Assembly (NCBI RefSeq): GCF_007997285.1
Contig: NZ_VORX01000002.1
Coordinates: forward strand, 372,001-436,000
Direction of reading: 5' to 3'
Length of the DNA: 64,000 nt
From: Gelidibacter salicanalis
GTDB lineage: Bacteria; Bacteroidota; Bacteroidia; Flavobacteriales; Flavobacteriaceae
Translations under genes and position numbers: made by a program
Shown: positions 53,232 to 63,184 of the stretch, piece after piece
Layout: the number at the start of each line of letters is the position of its first letter
How positions within the stretch are numbered: the stretch's first letter is position 1
Notes under the pieces: model-generated
What the model was told of the DNA's origin: nothing
Seen by the model: the letters and a program-made list of their open reading frames with translations, nothing else
Database searches by the model: none

Positions 53232-54072
53232 ACAAACCCCTCTTGTAAGCATTTTAATGACCACTTATAATAGAGGTCAATATATTGAAGAGGCCATTGA
53301 AAGTGTTCAAAAGTCTTTATATGTGCATTGGGAATTAATTATTACCGATGATTGCTCTACTGATGCTACAACAGAGCTAGTGCATAAATATCTTGATGAT
53401 AAGCGTATAAAATATTTTAAAAATGATCACAATCTAGGACAATTTGCTAACCGAAATAAAGCAGCTTCCTTGGCAAATGGCAAATACATTAAATATTTAG
53501 ATTCCGATGACTTAATTTATGCTTTTGGATTAGATATTTTAGTAGAGGGATTGGAATTATATCCAAGTGCTGCCATTGCTATTGCGTCACAAGATACACA
53601 TCCTACAGAATTTAAATATCCCAAATTAGTTAGATCGGAAGACGCTTATAAGACCTATTTTTTTAATGATGCCTTATTGACCATTGGCCCCACTGGGACC
53701 ATGTTTCGTAAAGATGCGTTTGATGCTGTTAAGGGCTATTCAGGAACTCATGCCACAGCTGATACGGAGTTAATGTTAAAGTTAGCGGCCTTGTATGACG
53801 TGGTAAGAGTTCAACCAAGTTTCTTTTTTTACCGTATCCACGGTGAACAAGTATTAAATCAGTCTGAAAAAATTGAAATTTACGCGATTGAAGCTTATAA
53901 AAATGGAGTTCTTGCCTTGTATGATTCAAAGTGTCCTTTGAATGATAATGATAGGGACAAAGCATACTCAATTATGCGAAAAAAAATAGTTAAGATAGGT
54001 CTTTATCAAATCATAAAAAAAGGGAAAATTAAATTAGGATTCTCAATCATTAAACATCTTTTGAAAAGATGA
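53212..54072 (+). CDS. glycosyltransferase family 2
   Basis: This 286-residue GT2 enzyme has SILMTTYNRGQYIEEAIESV, TDDCSTDAT and KYLDSDDLIYAFG with the Asp-Ser-Asp-Asp metal site. It is followed by a GT4 enzyme in an ATGA-type overlap of 4 bp (54069-54072). Substrate unknown. Confidence 0.86.
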   Translation: MENQTYKQTPLVSILMTTYNRGQYIEEAIESVQKSLYVHWELIITDDCSTDATTELVHKYLDDKRIKYFKNDHNLGQFANRNKAASLANGKYIKYLDSDDLIYAFGLDILVEGLELYPSAAIAIASQDTHPTEFKYPKLVRSEDAYKTYFFNDALLTIGPTGTMFRKDAFDAVKGYSGTHATADTELMLKLAALYDVVRVQPSFFFYRIHGEQVLNQSEKIEIYAIEAYKNGVLALYDSKCPLNDNDRDKAYSIMRKKIVKIGLYQIIKKGKIKLGFSIIKHLLKR

Positions 54073-55382
54073 CGCAATATAAACTCCTTTTTGTACTTGA
54101 ATCCTTTTTCCCAGATCATCGTGCTGGCACAGAAGTTTATGTGCTTAACCTGTGCAAATATTTTAGCGCTAGAAATTGGCCGGTAGCGGTTTTAATTGCC
54201 ACTACCAGTAATCAAAAGGATTACATTTACGAGGGTTTCCCCGTTCACACATTTCCAATTCCCAAAAAACCAGACGTAAAAGAGTTAAATGGACTGATGC
54301 CTCCAAAAGGTATAAAAGATTTCCTTGATCGCGTAAATGAAATAAAACCAGATGTGGTGCATTTTCATTCTTTTGGTAGAGCAATTAACGGATTTCACTT
54401 AAAGCGAATTAAACATTTGGGTTATAAAACGTTGTATACGCCTCACTTAGGTAGTTTGTTCTGTATTAAAGGGAATATGCGTTTATTTGATAGGGAAAAT
54501 TGTGATGGACATGTTGAGGTGAACCGATGCATGAGTTGTTTACTGTACAGTAAAGGCTATAATCTAGCGGTGTCTAAAGTAATGGGTGCAGGAATCAGTA
54601 TGGTAGCTGAAGTACACCCATTATCTAATATTATACCTCCCACGTGGCAACAAGCAAGTCACAGAAAGAGCGAGTTGGACCGTATTTCCAATTATGCCGA
54701 CATAATTTTCGCTATTGCACCGTGGATACAAAAGGCTTTTGTATCTAATTCAATTAATAATAGTATACTTATTCCTCAAGGCATAAGTTCTGTTTTTTTT
54801 CAAAGCGAAAAAAATGTTAATAAGCCATGTTCTAAAGAAATTAATTTTGTATTCGTGGGTAGGATGCATCCTTCAAAGGGATTTCATTTGTTGAAGCAAG
54901 CGTGGGATGAATTGGATGGTGGAAATCACAAACTCCATATTATAACAAATCCTTCTGGGAATGAAAACGATTACTTCAGTGCTCATAAAATTTGGGCAAA
55001 TCAAAAGTCGAGTGTTGTATGGAATGAAGGATTTTCACAAGAACAAGTTGCAGATTATTTAAACTCTATGAGTGTACTGATATTACCTTCGATCTCAAAT
55101 GAAGTAGCACCATTGGTAATTCTAGAAGCTGCGACTAGAAAAATTCCTGTAATTTCATCGAATTATATTGCCATGATAGATGTGATATTGAATATGAAGA
55201 ATGGTTTGCTGTTTGAAAATGGTGATTGGGAGGCTTTACTGGATCAGATAAAAAAATTAATTGTTAACCCAAAACTTATTGATCAATTAAGTGATAATGT
55301 TAATGTCCCAGCAACCATGGATGAGGTTGCCGAAATTATAGAACTTGAAATTTTAAAAATATTTAGGCCCTCTCTATTTTAA
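54069..55382 (+). CDS. glycosyltransferase family 4 with Cys-rich insertion
   Basis: This 437-residue GT-B enzyme starts with LLFVLESFFPDHRAGTEVYV and ends with the GT4 donor region NEVAPLVILEAATRKIPVIS. A middle insertion has four cysteines, in LFCIKGNMRL, ENCDGHVEV and RCMSCLLY, a pattern seen in some GT4 proteins and consistent with a structural metal or disulfide; that function is inferred. The 3' half of this gene has a degraded duplicate at 56722-57168. It overlaps the next gene by one base (TAATG). Confidence 0.83.
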   Translation: MTQYKLLFVLESFFPDHRAGTEVYVLNLCKYFSARNWPVAVLIATTSNQKDYIYEGFPVHTFPIPKKPDVKELNGLMPPKGIKDFLDRVNEIKPDVVHFHSFGRAINGFHLKRIKHLGYKTLYTPHLGSLFCIKGNMRLFDRENCDGHVEVNRCMSCLLYSKGYNLAVSKVMGAGISMVAEVHPLSNIIPPTWQQASHRKSELDRISNYADIIFAIAPWIQKAFVSNSINNSILIPQGISSVFFQSEKNVNKPCSKEINFVFVGRMHPSKGFHLLKQAWDELDGGNHKLHIITNPSGNENDYFSAHKIWANQKSSVVWNEGFSQEQVADYLNSMSVLILPSISNEVAPLVILEAATRKIPVISSNYIAMIDVILNMKNGLLFENGDWEALLDQIKKLIVNPKLIDQLSDNVNVPATMDEVAEIIELEILKIFRPSLF

Positions 55383-56575
55383 TGAATCAAACGAATATTA
55401 TTTTTATAACTACTTCCAGTCTTGCTTCAAACCCAAGATTAGTAAAGGAGTTCGAGGCGCTTAAAAATGAATTCTCATGTCATGTTTTGTGTTTTAGGCA
55501 TCAGGATTGGAGTTTGGAACTTTCAGAAACTATTAAATCGAATAACCCAGAGGTTAATTTTATTGAGATAGACAGAAAGAGCGCCATCATCATAACCATC
55601 ATTTGCAAAATAATACATAAAGTCAGCATTAGTATTAATAGTACTTTTCCAAAAAGCTTTAAAGTTTGCGCTTTTGCCAACAATGATGAAGCCTTGCAAT
55701 TATGGATTAAGGCAAAAACTTTAGATAAAAAAACAAAATTTTCTCGTGTCATTGCACACAATTTGGGAGCCTTTTATGCTGCAGTTAAATTTTCAGAGAA
55801 AAAAAGTAGTGCCTTACAATTAGATATTGAAGATTATTACCCAGGGGAAGCCTTATATTTTAATAAAAAGATTGAAAAGCAAAACAGGATGGAGCTAATG
55901 GCATACAGTTTTTTAAGAGCAGAAAGCATCACTTATGCTTCTAAAGGTATCGAACTAGAGTGTGAGAAATATTTTAAAGTTCGTAACCATACAAAACAAT
56001 TGACCATCATCAATACCTTTAAAGCGAATGACTTTTCAGAACCAAAATCGACAACATTACATCCCTTGAAATGTGTTTGGTTTTCCCAGAATATTGGTCC
56101 GAATCGTGGTCTTGAACAAATTTTTGAGGCAGCAAAGAGTTTGAGTCATATAGAATTTCATCTCGTCGGGAATCAAAATCCAGAATTTTTAAAGATTATA
56201 ACAATTAGCGACAATATTATTTTTCATGATATAATGCAACAATCAGAATTGCACATATTCTTGGCAAAAATGGATGTGGGTTTAGCTTTAGAACCTGGGA
56301 AAGATTTGAATAATTTAATTGCATTATCAAATAAAATCATTACCTACGCCCAAGGCGGTCTCTATATATTAGCAACCGATACCTTTGGACAATGCGATTT
56401 TCTTAAATCCTTAGATTATAATGCTGGTTTAATTATGACATCATCTTTGGAAAACGCATTGCAGAATTTGGACAACGACCTATTAAGCACCAATTCTAAA
56501 ATTGGAAGATGGAAGAATGCCAAGTTCTTTTCTTGGGATTACGAACAACTCAAATTAAAGGAAGTAGTTTCATGA
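55382..56575 (+). CDS. glycosyltransferase, first copy of a duplicated gene
   Basis: This 397-residue protein begins MNQTNIIFITTSSLASNPRL and contains HNLGAFYAAVKFSEKKS, then a GT-B-like C-terminal part with VWFSQNIGPNRGLEQIFEA and KMDVGLALEPG. The first 185 residues are nearly identical to the gene at 57178, while the C-terminal half differs clearly, so the two are mosaic paralogues. Donor and acceptor unknown. Start is ATG 55382, overlapping the stop of the previous gene. Confidence 0.8.
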   Translation: MNQTNIIFITTSSLASNPRLVKEFEALKNEFSCHVLCFRHQDWSLELSETIKSNNPEVNFIEIDRKSAIIITIICKIIHKVSISINSTFPKSFKVCAFANNDEALQLWIKAKTLDKKTKFSRVIAHNLGAFYAAVKFSEKKSSALQLDIEDYYPGEALYFNKKIEKQNRMELMAYSFLRAESITYASKGIELECEKYFKVRNHTKQLTIINTFKANDFSEPKSTTLHPLKCVWFSQNIGPNRGLEQIFEAAKSLSHIEFHLVGNQNPEFLKIITISDNIIFHDIMQQSELHIFLAKMDVGLALEPGKDLNNLIALSNKIITYAQGGLYILATDTFGQCDFLKSLDYNAGLIMTSSLENALQNLDNDLLSTNSKIGRWKNAKFFSWDYEQLKLKEVVS

Positions 56576-56721
56576 AATTGTCATCAGGAGTATATGAACT
56601 CTTTGCCTTTACATGGAAGTCATAAGAGCCTAATAAAAGACAATATTTATAAACATTTGAAGCGCACATGTTAAAAATGATATTAATTCAGGGTATTATT
56701 AATAGTGAACAGCATTTGACC

Positions 56722-57168
56722 GATAAATTACATATTATTACAAATCCTTCCGGAGGTGAAGACGATTATTACAATACTTTTAAAAATTGGGCAAATTAGG
56801 AAAGTTCAGTCCAATGGAACTAAGGATTTTCCCAGAAAGAGGTGGCTGTTTATTTAGACCAGATGGATGTTTTAATTTTGCCATCAGTAGCTGAGGTAGC
56901 GCCTCTTGTAATTTTAGAGGCAGCGACTAGACACATTCCGGTTATTGCATCAGATTATCTTGCAATGAAAGATATGATCGAACCTAATATCAATGGATTG
57001 CTTTTCGAAAATGGCAATTAGGAAGATTTATTGATGCATTTACAAAAAATATTAAACAATCCAAAACTTATCAATGAACTAGGAAAAAACATCCAACTTC
57101 CGGTTTCTATGAGCTATATTGCTGAACTTATAGAGGTAGAGGTTCAAAAACTTCTTGATAATTTATAA
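56722..57168 (+). pseudogene. degraded copy of the 3' part of the GT4 gene at 54069
   Basis: In one continuous frame this stretch encodes a C-terminal GT4 segment matching the gene at 54069: DKLHIITNPSGGEDDYY, EVAPLVILEAATRHIPVIAS, NGLLFENGN and NPKLINELG. Three in-frame stops interrupt it: a TAG where the paralogue has Gln, a TAA where it has Glu and a TAG where it has Trp. No frameshift is needed. The N-terminal two-thirds are missing. It is a remnant of a tandem duplication. Confidence 0.88.
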
Positions 57169-57177
57169 ATATAACTT

Positions 57178-58374
57178 TTGAATCATACACAACTTCTATT
57201 TATAACTACTTCAAGTCTCGCTTCAAACCCAAGATTAGTAAAGGAGTTCGAGGTGCTTAAAAATGAATTCTCATGTCATGTTTTGTGCTTTAAGCATCAG
57301 GATTGGAGTATGGAACTTTCCGAAACTATTAAATCGAATAACCCCGAGGTTAATTTTATTGAGATAGACAGAAAGAGCGCCATCATCACAACCATTATTT
57401 GCAAAATTATACATAAAGTCAGCATTAGTATTAATAGTACTTTTCCAAAAAGCTTTAAAGTTTGCGCTTTTGCCAACAATGATAAAGCCTTGCAATTATG
57501 GTTTAAAGCAAAAACTTTAGATAAAAAAACAAAATTTTCTCGTGTCATTGCACACAATTTGGGAGCCTTTTATGCTGCAGTTAAGTTTTCAGACAAAAAA
57601 AGCAGTGCCTTACAATTAGATATTGAAGATTTTTACCCAGGGGAAGCCTTATATTTTAATAAAAAGATTGAAAAGCAAAACAGGATGGAGCTAATGGCAC
57701 ACGGCTTTATAAGAGCAGAGAGCATTACTTACGCCTCAAAAGGCATCCAATTGGAATGTGCAAAACACTTTAATGTTCCGACTGAAACTAAACAAGAAAC
57801 CATTATAAATGCATTTAAGGCTGATGATTTTTTGCAACCAAAAGATTACACATCAGACACTATAAAAGCGGTCTGGTTTTCACAACATATTGGTCCTAAT
57901 CGCGGTTTGGAACAGGTATTTGAAGCTGCTAATAGCCTTAAGCATATTGAATTTCATCTTATTGGCAATAAAAACCAAGACTATTTAGATACTTTTATTT
58001 TAAACACTAATGTAATTGTGCACGACATCATGAAACAAGAAGAGTTGCACGAATTTCTGAGTCACATGGATGTAGGTCTTGCCCTTGAAAATGTGAATGC
58101 TGATCTTAACAGAGACATTTGTCTTACTAATAAGTTTTTGGCGTATGCCCAAGCAGGCTTATATATTTTAGCAACAGATACCTTTGGGCAAACGCAGTTT
58201 ATGAATTCATTACATTATAAATCTGGTGTTATTATTGACAAAACTTTGAAAGAAGCCTTAATTGAATTAGATGAGAATGAAATTGCTATAGCTACCAAAA
58301 TACAGAGGTGGCAAAAAGCGAAATTATTTGCGTGGGAAACTGAACAACTTAAATTAAAGCAATTACTGACTTAA
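57178..58374 (+). CDS. glycosyltransferase, second copy of the duplicated gene
   Basis: This 398-residue protein starts at TTG 57178 (MNHTQLLFITTSSLASNPRL) and is almost identical to the gene at 55382 over about 185 residues, including HNLGAFYAAVKFSDKKS. Then it diverges: VWFSQHIGPNRGLEQVFEA, VDVGLALE-like HMDVGLALENV and a different C-terminus. It retains an open frame throughout, so it may be functional. The change from near identity to moderate identity within the gene suggests recombination or gene conversion. Confidence 0.8.
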   Translation: MNHTQLLFITTSSLASNPRLVKEFEVLKNEFSCHVLCFKHQDWSMELSETIKSNNPEVNFIEIDRKSAIITTIICKIIHKVSISINSTFPKSFKVCAFANNDKALQLWFKAKTLDKKTKFSRVIAHNLGAFYAAVKFSDKKSSALQLDIEDFYPGEALYFNKKIEKQNRMELMAHGFIRAESITYASKGIQLECAKHFNVPTETKQETIINAFKADDFLQPKDYTSDTIKAVWFSQHIGPNRGLEQVFEAANSLKHIEFHLIGNKNQDYLDTFILNTNVIVHDIMKQEELHEFLSHMDVGLALENVNADLNRDICLTNKFLAYAQAGLYILATDTFGQTQFMNSLHYKSGVIIDKTLKEALIELDENEIAIATKIQRWQKAKLFAWETEQLKLKQLLT

Positions 58375-58457
58375 ATCTCACTACAAGTTCTTTATTTAGT
58401 GCAGAACTTTCAAATGCATGCTACGAGTTTCAGTTAGCGCTTAATACTTAAAATTAC

Positions 58458-59702
58458 ATGCAAACTGTATTGATTATATATCCACACTGGGTACCGGCAA
58501 ATATGGCTGGTGTGCAACGACCGCGTTTGATAGGCAACTATTTAAAGCAGTTTGGGTGGCATCCATTATTACTTACTGTCGATTCAAAATATTATGAGGA
58601 AACACCTGATCCGCTTATGGAAAAAACCGTTTCTGATGATATCGAGGTGATCTACACTAAAGCCTATAACGTGACGAAACCAAGATTGATTGGAGATATC
58701 GGTTTGCGCGCGTTTCCTTTTTTAAAAAAGGAAGCTCTGCGTTTATGTAAGGAGCGACAAATAGACTTTATTTGGATACCGATTCCTTCATTTTATACGG
58801 CACTATTAGGACGGATCATCCACGACAAAACGGGCATACCTTATGGCATAGATTATATAGATCCATGGGTAAGAGATATTACTAATCAAAGTGATGTAAG
58901 AGCCAAACTAAGTCAGGCAGTGGCAAGAACCTTAGAACCGTATGCGGTTAAAAAGGCTGCTTTGATTACTGGAGTTTCGACGCCTTATTACCAACCAGTT
59001 ATTGATAGAAACTTTAAAACGCCTCCAATCCATGCGGGGATGCCCTATGGTTTTGACCCCAAAGATCATGAGATTGAATTGGAAGGTTTGAAATTGCCCT
59101 GGGATGATCAACCCACTTGTAGACCGTGGCTCTATGCCGGTGCCTTTTTGCCCAATTCTCATCTGTTCGTTCAGTCATTTTTTGAAGCTGTTGCCGCTCT
59201 AAAATTAGAAGGCAATTGGGATAAAAACATCAGACTTTACTTTGTAGGTACCGGCCCATATCCAGCAAAACGTATAACGGCTTATGCAAAAGATTATGGG
59301 TTAGAAGATATTGTTGTGGAACATAGAGAGCGTTTTCCGTTTTTGCACATTCTTAATTTCTTATCTAAGGCAGATCGCGTGATGCTCTTTGGAAGCACTG
59401 AAAAGCACTACACGGCCTCAAAAACCTTTCAGTGTTTGTTGAGTAAACGGCCATTATTATCAATGCTACATGCTGAAAGTTCTGCTGTTGATGTAATTAG
59501 GGAAGCTAACGCAGATGCGTTTTTGATGCCTTTTCATGAAGGGGACAAAAAAGGAGCTATTGTAAGCCAATTAAAACCTTTACTCAATCATTTACAAGAT
59601 GAGGTGAACTGGAATCTCAATTTAAACCACATTGATGCGTATACTAGCAGGCAATCAGCCAAAGTCTTGGCGGAGGCAATGGATGAAGTATTGAGAAAAT
59701 AA
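58458..59702 (+). CDS. glycosyltransferase (GT4-like)
   Basis: This 414-residue protein starts QTVLIIYPHWVPANMAGVQR and LIGNYLKQFGWHPLLLTV, typical of GT-B N-terminal domains, and has GIPYGIDYIDPWVRD and a C-terminal sugar nucleotide region with VMLFGSTEKHYTASKTFQ. No membrane segment. The donor is unknown. It begins 84 bp after the second duplicated gene and precedes another GT4 gene by 24 bp. Confidence 0.8.
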   Translation: MQTVLIIYPHWVPANMAGVQRPRLIGNYLKQFGWHPLLLTVDSKYYEETPDPLMEKTVSDDIEVIYTKAYNVTKPRLIGDIGLRAFPFLKKEALRLCKERQIDFIWIPIPSFYTALLGRIIHDKTGIPYGIDYIDPWVRDITNQSDVRAKLSQAVARTLEPYAVKKAALITGVSTPYYQPVIDRNFKTPPIHAGMPYGFDPKDHEIELEGLKLPWDDQPTCRPWLYAGAFLPNSHLFVQSFFEAVAALKLEGNWDKNIRLYFVGTGPYPAKRITAYAKDYGLEDIVVEHRERFPFLHILNFLSKADRVMLFGSTEKHYTASKTFQCLLSKRPLLSMLHAESSAVDVIREANADAFLMPFHEGDKKGAIVSQLKPLLNHLQDEVNWNLNLNHIDAYTSRQSAKVLAEAMDEVLRK

Positions 59703-59726
59703 AAATAATAACGACGTTACGTTAGC

Positions 59727-60887
59727 ATGAAAAAATTAGCCATCATCAGTACGCACCCCATCCAATACAATGCACCATGGTTTAAACTATTGGCAATGCG
59801 TGGCAATGTAGACTTAAAAGTGTTTTACACCTGGTCGCAAGCGGCGGATACTGTAAAAGACAAAACCTTTGGACAGAATATCAAATGGGATATCCCTTTG
59901 CTTGATGGATATACCTATGAGTTTGTGGAAAATGTGTCAAAAAAGCCAGGGTCACATCATTTTTTTGGCATGGACTGTCCTACTTTAATTTCAAAAATAA
60001 ATGCATTTAGTCCAGATGCCGTCTTATTTTTTGGTTGGAGTTTTAAAAGTCACTTAAAAGCGATGCATTATTTTCATGGTAAAGTTCCTGTTTGGTTTAG
60101 GGGAGACTCTACATTACTGGATGAGACTGGCAGTTTTAAATCTAGTTTAAGAAGATTGATTCTTAAAACAGTCTATCGATACGTGGATAAGGCATTTTAT
60201 GTGGGCCAAGCCAATAAATTCTATTTTTTGAAGCATGGTCTAAAAGAAAATCAATTAGTCCTTGCACCACATGCTGTCAATAATGGCCACTTTTCAGATG
60301 ATAAGAGTTGTAATTACGAAACACGTGCCCTGCAATGGAAGAAAAAATTGAATATACCTGAAAGTCAAATTACTGTAATATTTGCGGGTAAATTCGAGAA
60401 AAAGAAGCAGCCGGATTTATTAATAAAGGCTGTCCTGGAAGCAAATAAAAAAAGGAAAGACCCTATTGCATTAGTGATGATTGGTGGTGGCCCTATGGAA
60501 CAAAAAATAAACGAAATGGCATTAGTTCAAGATAATATTTGGATATTACCATTTCAAAATCAAACCATGATGCCATTGGTGTATCGCTTAGGTTCTGTTT
60601 TATGCTTACCATCCCAAGGCCCAGGAGAAACTTGGGGTTTGGCCATGAATGAAGCAATGGCGTCTTCAAGACCTGTAATTGTCACTGATAAGGTAGGTGG
60701 TGCTGAAGATATGGTCATTCAAGATTATAATGGTTATATCTTTAAACATGACCAGTTAGAGGAAATAGTTAAAATTTTGGAAAAACTAAATTCGGATACT
60801 CTTAAAGAGATGGGATTGAATGCAAAAGCACATTCTGAGAAATTTACAATTAATCACATTGTTAATGCATTAGAATCCGCGTTGTAG
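59727..60887 (+). CDS. glycosyltransferase family 4
   Basis: This 386-residue enzyme has IISTHPIQYNAPWFKLL, VPVWFRGDSTLLDE, and a C-terminal GT4 donor site with ITVIFAGKFEKKKQPDLLI, CLPSQGPGETWGLAMNEAM and KVGGAEDMV with the E-x7-E type acidic residues. It fits the general GT4 family. Adjacent to the Wzy-like polymerase gene, which starts 28 bp after it. Confidence 0.88.
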   Translation: MKKLAIISTHPIQYNAPWFKLLAMRGNVDLKVFYTWSQAADTVKDKTFGQNIKWDIPLLDGYTYEFVENVSKKPGSHHFFGMDCPTLISKINAFSPDAVLFFGWSFKSHLKAMHYFHGKVPVWFRGDSTLLDETGSFKSSLRRLILKTVYRYVDKAFYVGQANKFYFLKHGLKENQLVLAPHAVNNGHFSDDKSCNYETRALQWKKKLNIPESQITVIFAGKFEKKKQPDLLIKAVLEANKKRKDPIALVMIGGGPMEQKINEMALVQDNIWILPFQNQTMMPLVYRLGSVLCLPSQGPGETWGLAMNEAMASSRPVIVTDKVGGAEDMVIQDYNGYIFKHDQLEEIVKILEKLNSDTLKEMGLNAKAHSEKFTINHIVNALESAL

Positions 60888-60914
60888 CTAATATATAATT
60901 GTAAGTATAATTTA

Positions 60915-62186
60915 ATGGATATTTGGTCATTTATAGGTGTTGGGTTTGTATGTTATATTGCGTTTATATTTATAAAGCGATTAGGACAAGGATTACCTAT
61001 CCTGGAACTTATGTTATTAATTGCTGGTCTCCAATGGATTATTGGACCCCTAATAGAGTATGGATCTCCTAACCTGCATTTTAAATATTACATGTATGTA
61101 GACCAATTTATTTATATGTCTTTTGTAGTACCAGCTTACATCATATTTTCAGTTGCTGTAATTTTGATGATAAAAAAAACTGCCAATATCAATCTCAATG
61201 TAGAGCGATTACAATTTTACAGTCCTTATGGATTAATAATTTTTATCATAGGCATAATATTTGACGTTTTTGGAAGTTTTTTGCCTGGAGCCCTAGGTTT
61301 TTTCGCTTTCATTTTGGCAAATTTCAAATTTGTGGGTGCCATTATTCTATTTTACTCTGAAAATTTAAAGCTTAAAAAGATTTTCTATATCGCAATCCTT
61401 TATCTTTTGGCGGTCTCAATATCAAAGGCTCTATTTCATGATTTTATTTTATGGTCAGTATTTTTCTATATGTTTTGGGCACTAAAATATAAACCTTCAA
61501 TTTCAAAAATCCTACTTACTATAGTTATTGGTTTTTTAGCAGCATCAACCTTGCAAACTATTAAAGCAGTATATCGCACACAAATATATGAAGACTATAC
61601 AGGTAATAAATTAGAGTTGTTCGTCAGTTTAATGTTTAATGCGTTTTTAGTTGATGAGACTACCAATGAAAATTTTGATGATGGGACGGATTCAAACGTG
61701 AGATTAAATCAGGGCTGGATTATTAGTGCAATTATGGATCACATCCCTAAAAATAGAAGTTATCTTAATGGTAGCACAGTAAAAGATGCCATATTTTCTT
61801 CCGCTTTACCTAGGTTTTTAAATCCTAGTAAAACTACAGCTGGGGGTCGAGAAAATTTTAGAGATTTTACGGGACTAAGTCTTAGGGACGGTACATCCAT
61901 GGGTATAAGTATTGTTGGTGAAGCCTACGGTAACTTCGCCGTCACTGGTGGTATACTATTTATGGGATTATGGGGATTGTTTTTAGGGAGAATTTGGAAG
62001 TTCTTATTTCAAAGAATAATTGATAATATTGTATTTATTGCTTTTATCCCACTTATTTTTTTACAAGTTATTAAAGCAGAAACAGAGTTGGTTGTTGTTT
62101 TAAACCATTTAATAAAATCTATAATTGTAGTTTTTTTATTTTTATGGTTTGTGAAGCGTAAATTAAACTGGAATTTTGACAGATGA
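60915..62186 (+). CDS. wzy: O-antigen polymerase-like membrane protein (Wzy candidate)
   Basis: This 423-residue polytopic protein has about eleven hydrophobic segments and a large loop between the middle segments with SALPRFLNPSKTTAGGRENF, RDFTGLSLRDGTSMGIS and GEAYGNFAVTGGILFMGL. These loop features recur in Wzy and related polysaccharide polymerases. It would join repeat units on the periplasmic side after Wzx transport. Sequence conservation in this family is poor, so confidence comes from topology, loop motifs and context. It overlaps the next gene by 4 bp. Confidence 0.75.
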   Translation: MDIWSFIGVGFVCYIAFIFIKRLGQGLPILELMLLIAGLQWIIGPLIEYGSPNLHFKYYMYVDQFIYMSFVVPAYIIFSVAVILMIKKTANINLNVERLQFYSPYGLIIFIIGIIFDVFGSFLPGALGFFAFILANFKFVGAIILFYSENLKLKKIFYIAILYLLAVSISKALFHDFILWSVFFYMFWALKYKPSISKILLTIVIGFLAASTLQTIKAVYRTQIYEDYTGNKLELFVSLMFNAFLVDETTNENFDDGTDSNVRLNQGWIISAIMDHIPKNRSYLNGSTVKDAIFSSALPRFLNPSKTTAGGRENFRDFTGLSLRDGTSMGISIVGEAYGNFAVTGGILFMGLWGLFLGRIWKFLFQRIIDNIVFIAFIPLIFLQVIKAETELVVVLNHLIKSIIVVFLFLWFVKRKLNWNFDR

Positions 62187-63184
62187 ATGAAATAATCACT
62201 TATATTTTTAGAAAACCAGACCCTAAATACAAAAGTATTGAAGGCTTGTTTAATGTTATCGCAATAAATTTAAAAGGTGATGTCGTTACGAAAAGAATAC
62301 AAATGGCATTTTCTGGTGGAGGTTTAAAAACTATCTGTAATAATTTGACAAATTTTAAGAAGCAGGCAAACCAACTGTATCACATCACTGGTGATGTACA
62401 TTATATGGCTTTAAAAACGGGAAGTAAAACCGTTTTAACTATTCACGATGTTCAGTCAATATTGAAGACTTCTTTTATCAAGGGATTATATTTAAAGCTG
62501 TTTTGGTTTTGGCTACCTGCTTTTTGTGTTTCGCGAATTACCGTAATATCAGAGTTTACAAAAAAAGAATTATCGATAATAATTCCATTTGCCAAAAGAA
62601 AAGTTAGAGTAGTACATAATCCAGTAAATCCGAAATTCCAACCTAATGCATATCAATTTAACAAAGTAAAGCCAACCCTCTTATTAATTGGTACCAAACC
62701 AAATAAGAATTTGGAGCGCACAATTCAGGCCTTAGAAACTATAAACTGTAAAGTCATAATAATTGGTAAACTTTTGGATGCGCAAGTAAATTTATTGGAT
62801 AAATTGAACATCAATTACGTTAATAAATTTGACTTATCCTTTGATGATCTATACGCCCAATACAGAACCTGCGACCTGGTTTGTTTTGCATCTACATATG
62901 AAGGCTTCGGTATGCCAATTATTGAAGCGCAGGCGATAGGACGTCCGGTAATAAGTTCAAATTTGGGTGCAATGAAAGAGGTGGCTCAAGAATCTGCCTG
63001 TCTTGTTGATCCATATAAAGTACATGCAATTAGAGAAGGAATTCTGAAATTGATTAATAATGATCAATACCGTGAAGATTTAATTTCAAAAGGTTTTGTA
63101 AATATTGAACGCTTTCAAACTGCTAAAATTGCACATGAATATTTACAGGTCTATAAAGAAATTCTGAAAAATAATGGCAACTAA
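62183..63184 (+). CDS. glycosyltransferase family 4
   Basis: This 333-residue GT4 enzyme has LTIHDVQSILKTSFIKGLY, VISEFTKKELSIIIPFAK, LLIGTKPNKNLERTIQAL, and the donor motif FASTYEGFGMPIIEAQAIGR with SSNLGAMKEVAQESACLVDP. Such motifs resemble mannosyl- or other hexosyltransferases. It overlaps the polymerase gene (ATGA-type, 4 bp) and the next gene by 11 bp. Confidence 0.9.
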   Translation: MNEIITYIFRKPDPKYKSIEGLFNVIAINLKGDVVTKRIQMAFSGGGLKTICNNLTNFKKQANQLYHITGDVHYMALKTGSKTVLTIHDVQSILKTSFIKGLYLKLFWFWLPAFCVSRITVISEFTKKELSIIIPFAKRKVRVVHNPVNPKFQPNAYQFNKVKPTLLLIGTKPNKNLERTIQALETINCKVIIIGKLLDAQVNLLDKLNINYVNKFDLSFDDLYAQYRTCDLVCFASTYEGFGMPIIEAQAIGRPVISSNLGAMKEVAQESACLVDPYKVHAIREGILKLINNDQYREDLISKGFVNIERFQTAKIAHEYLQVYKEILKNNGN

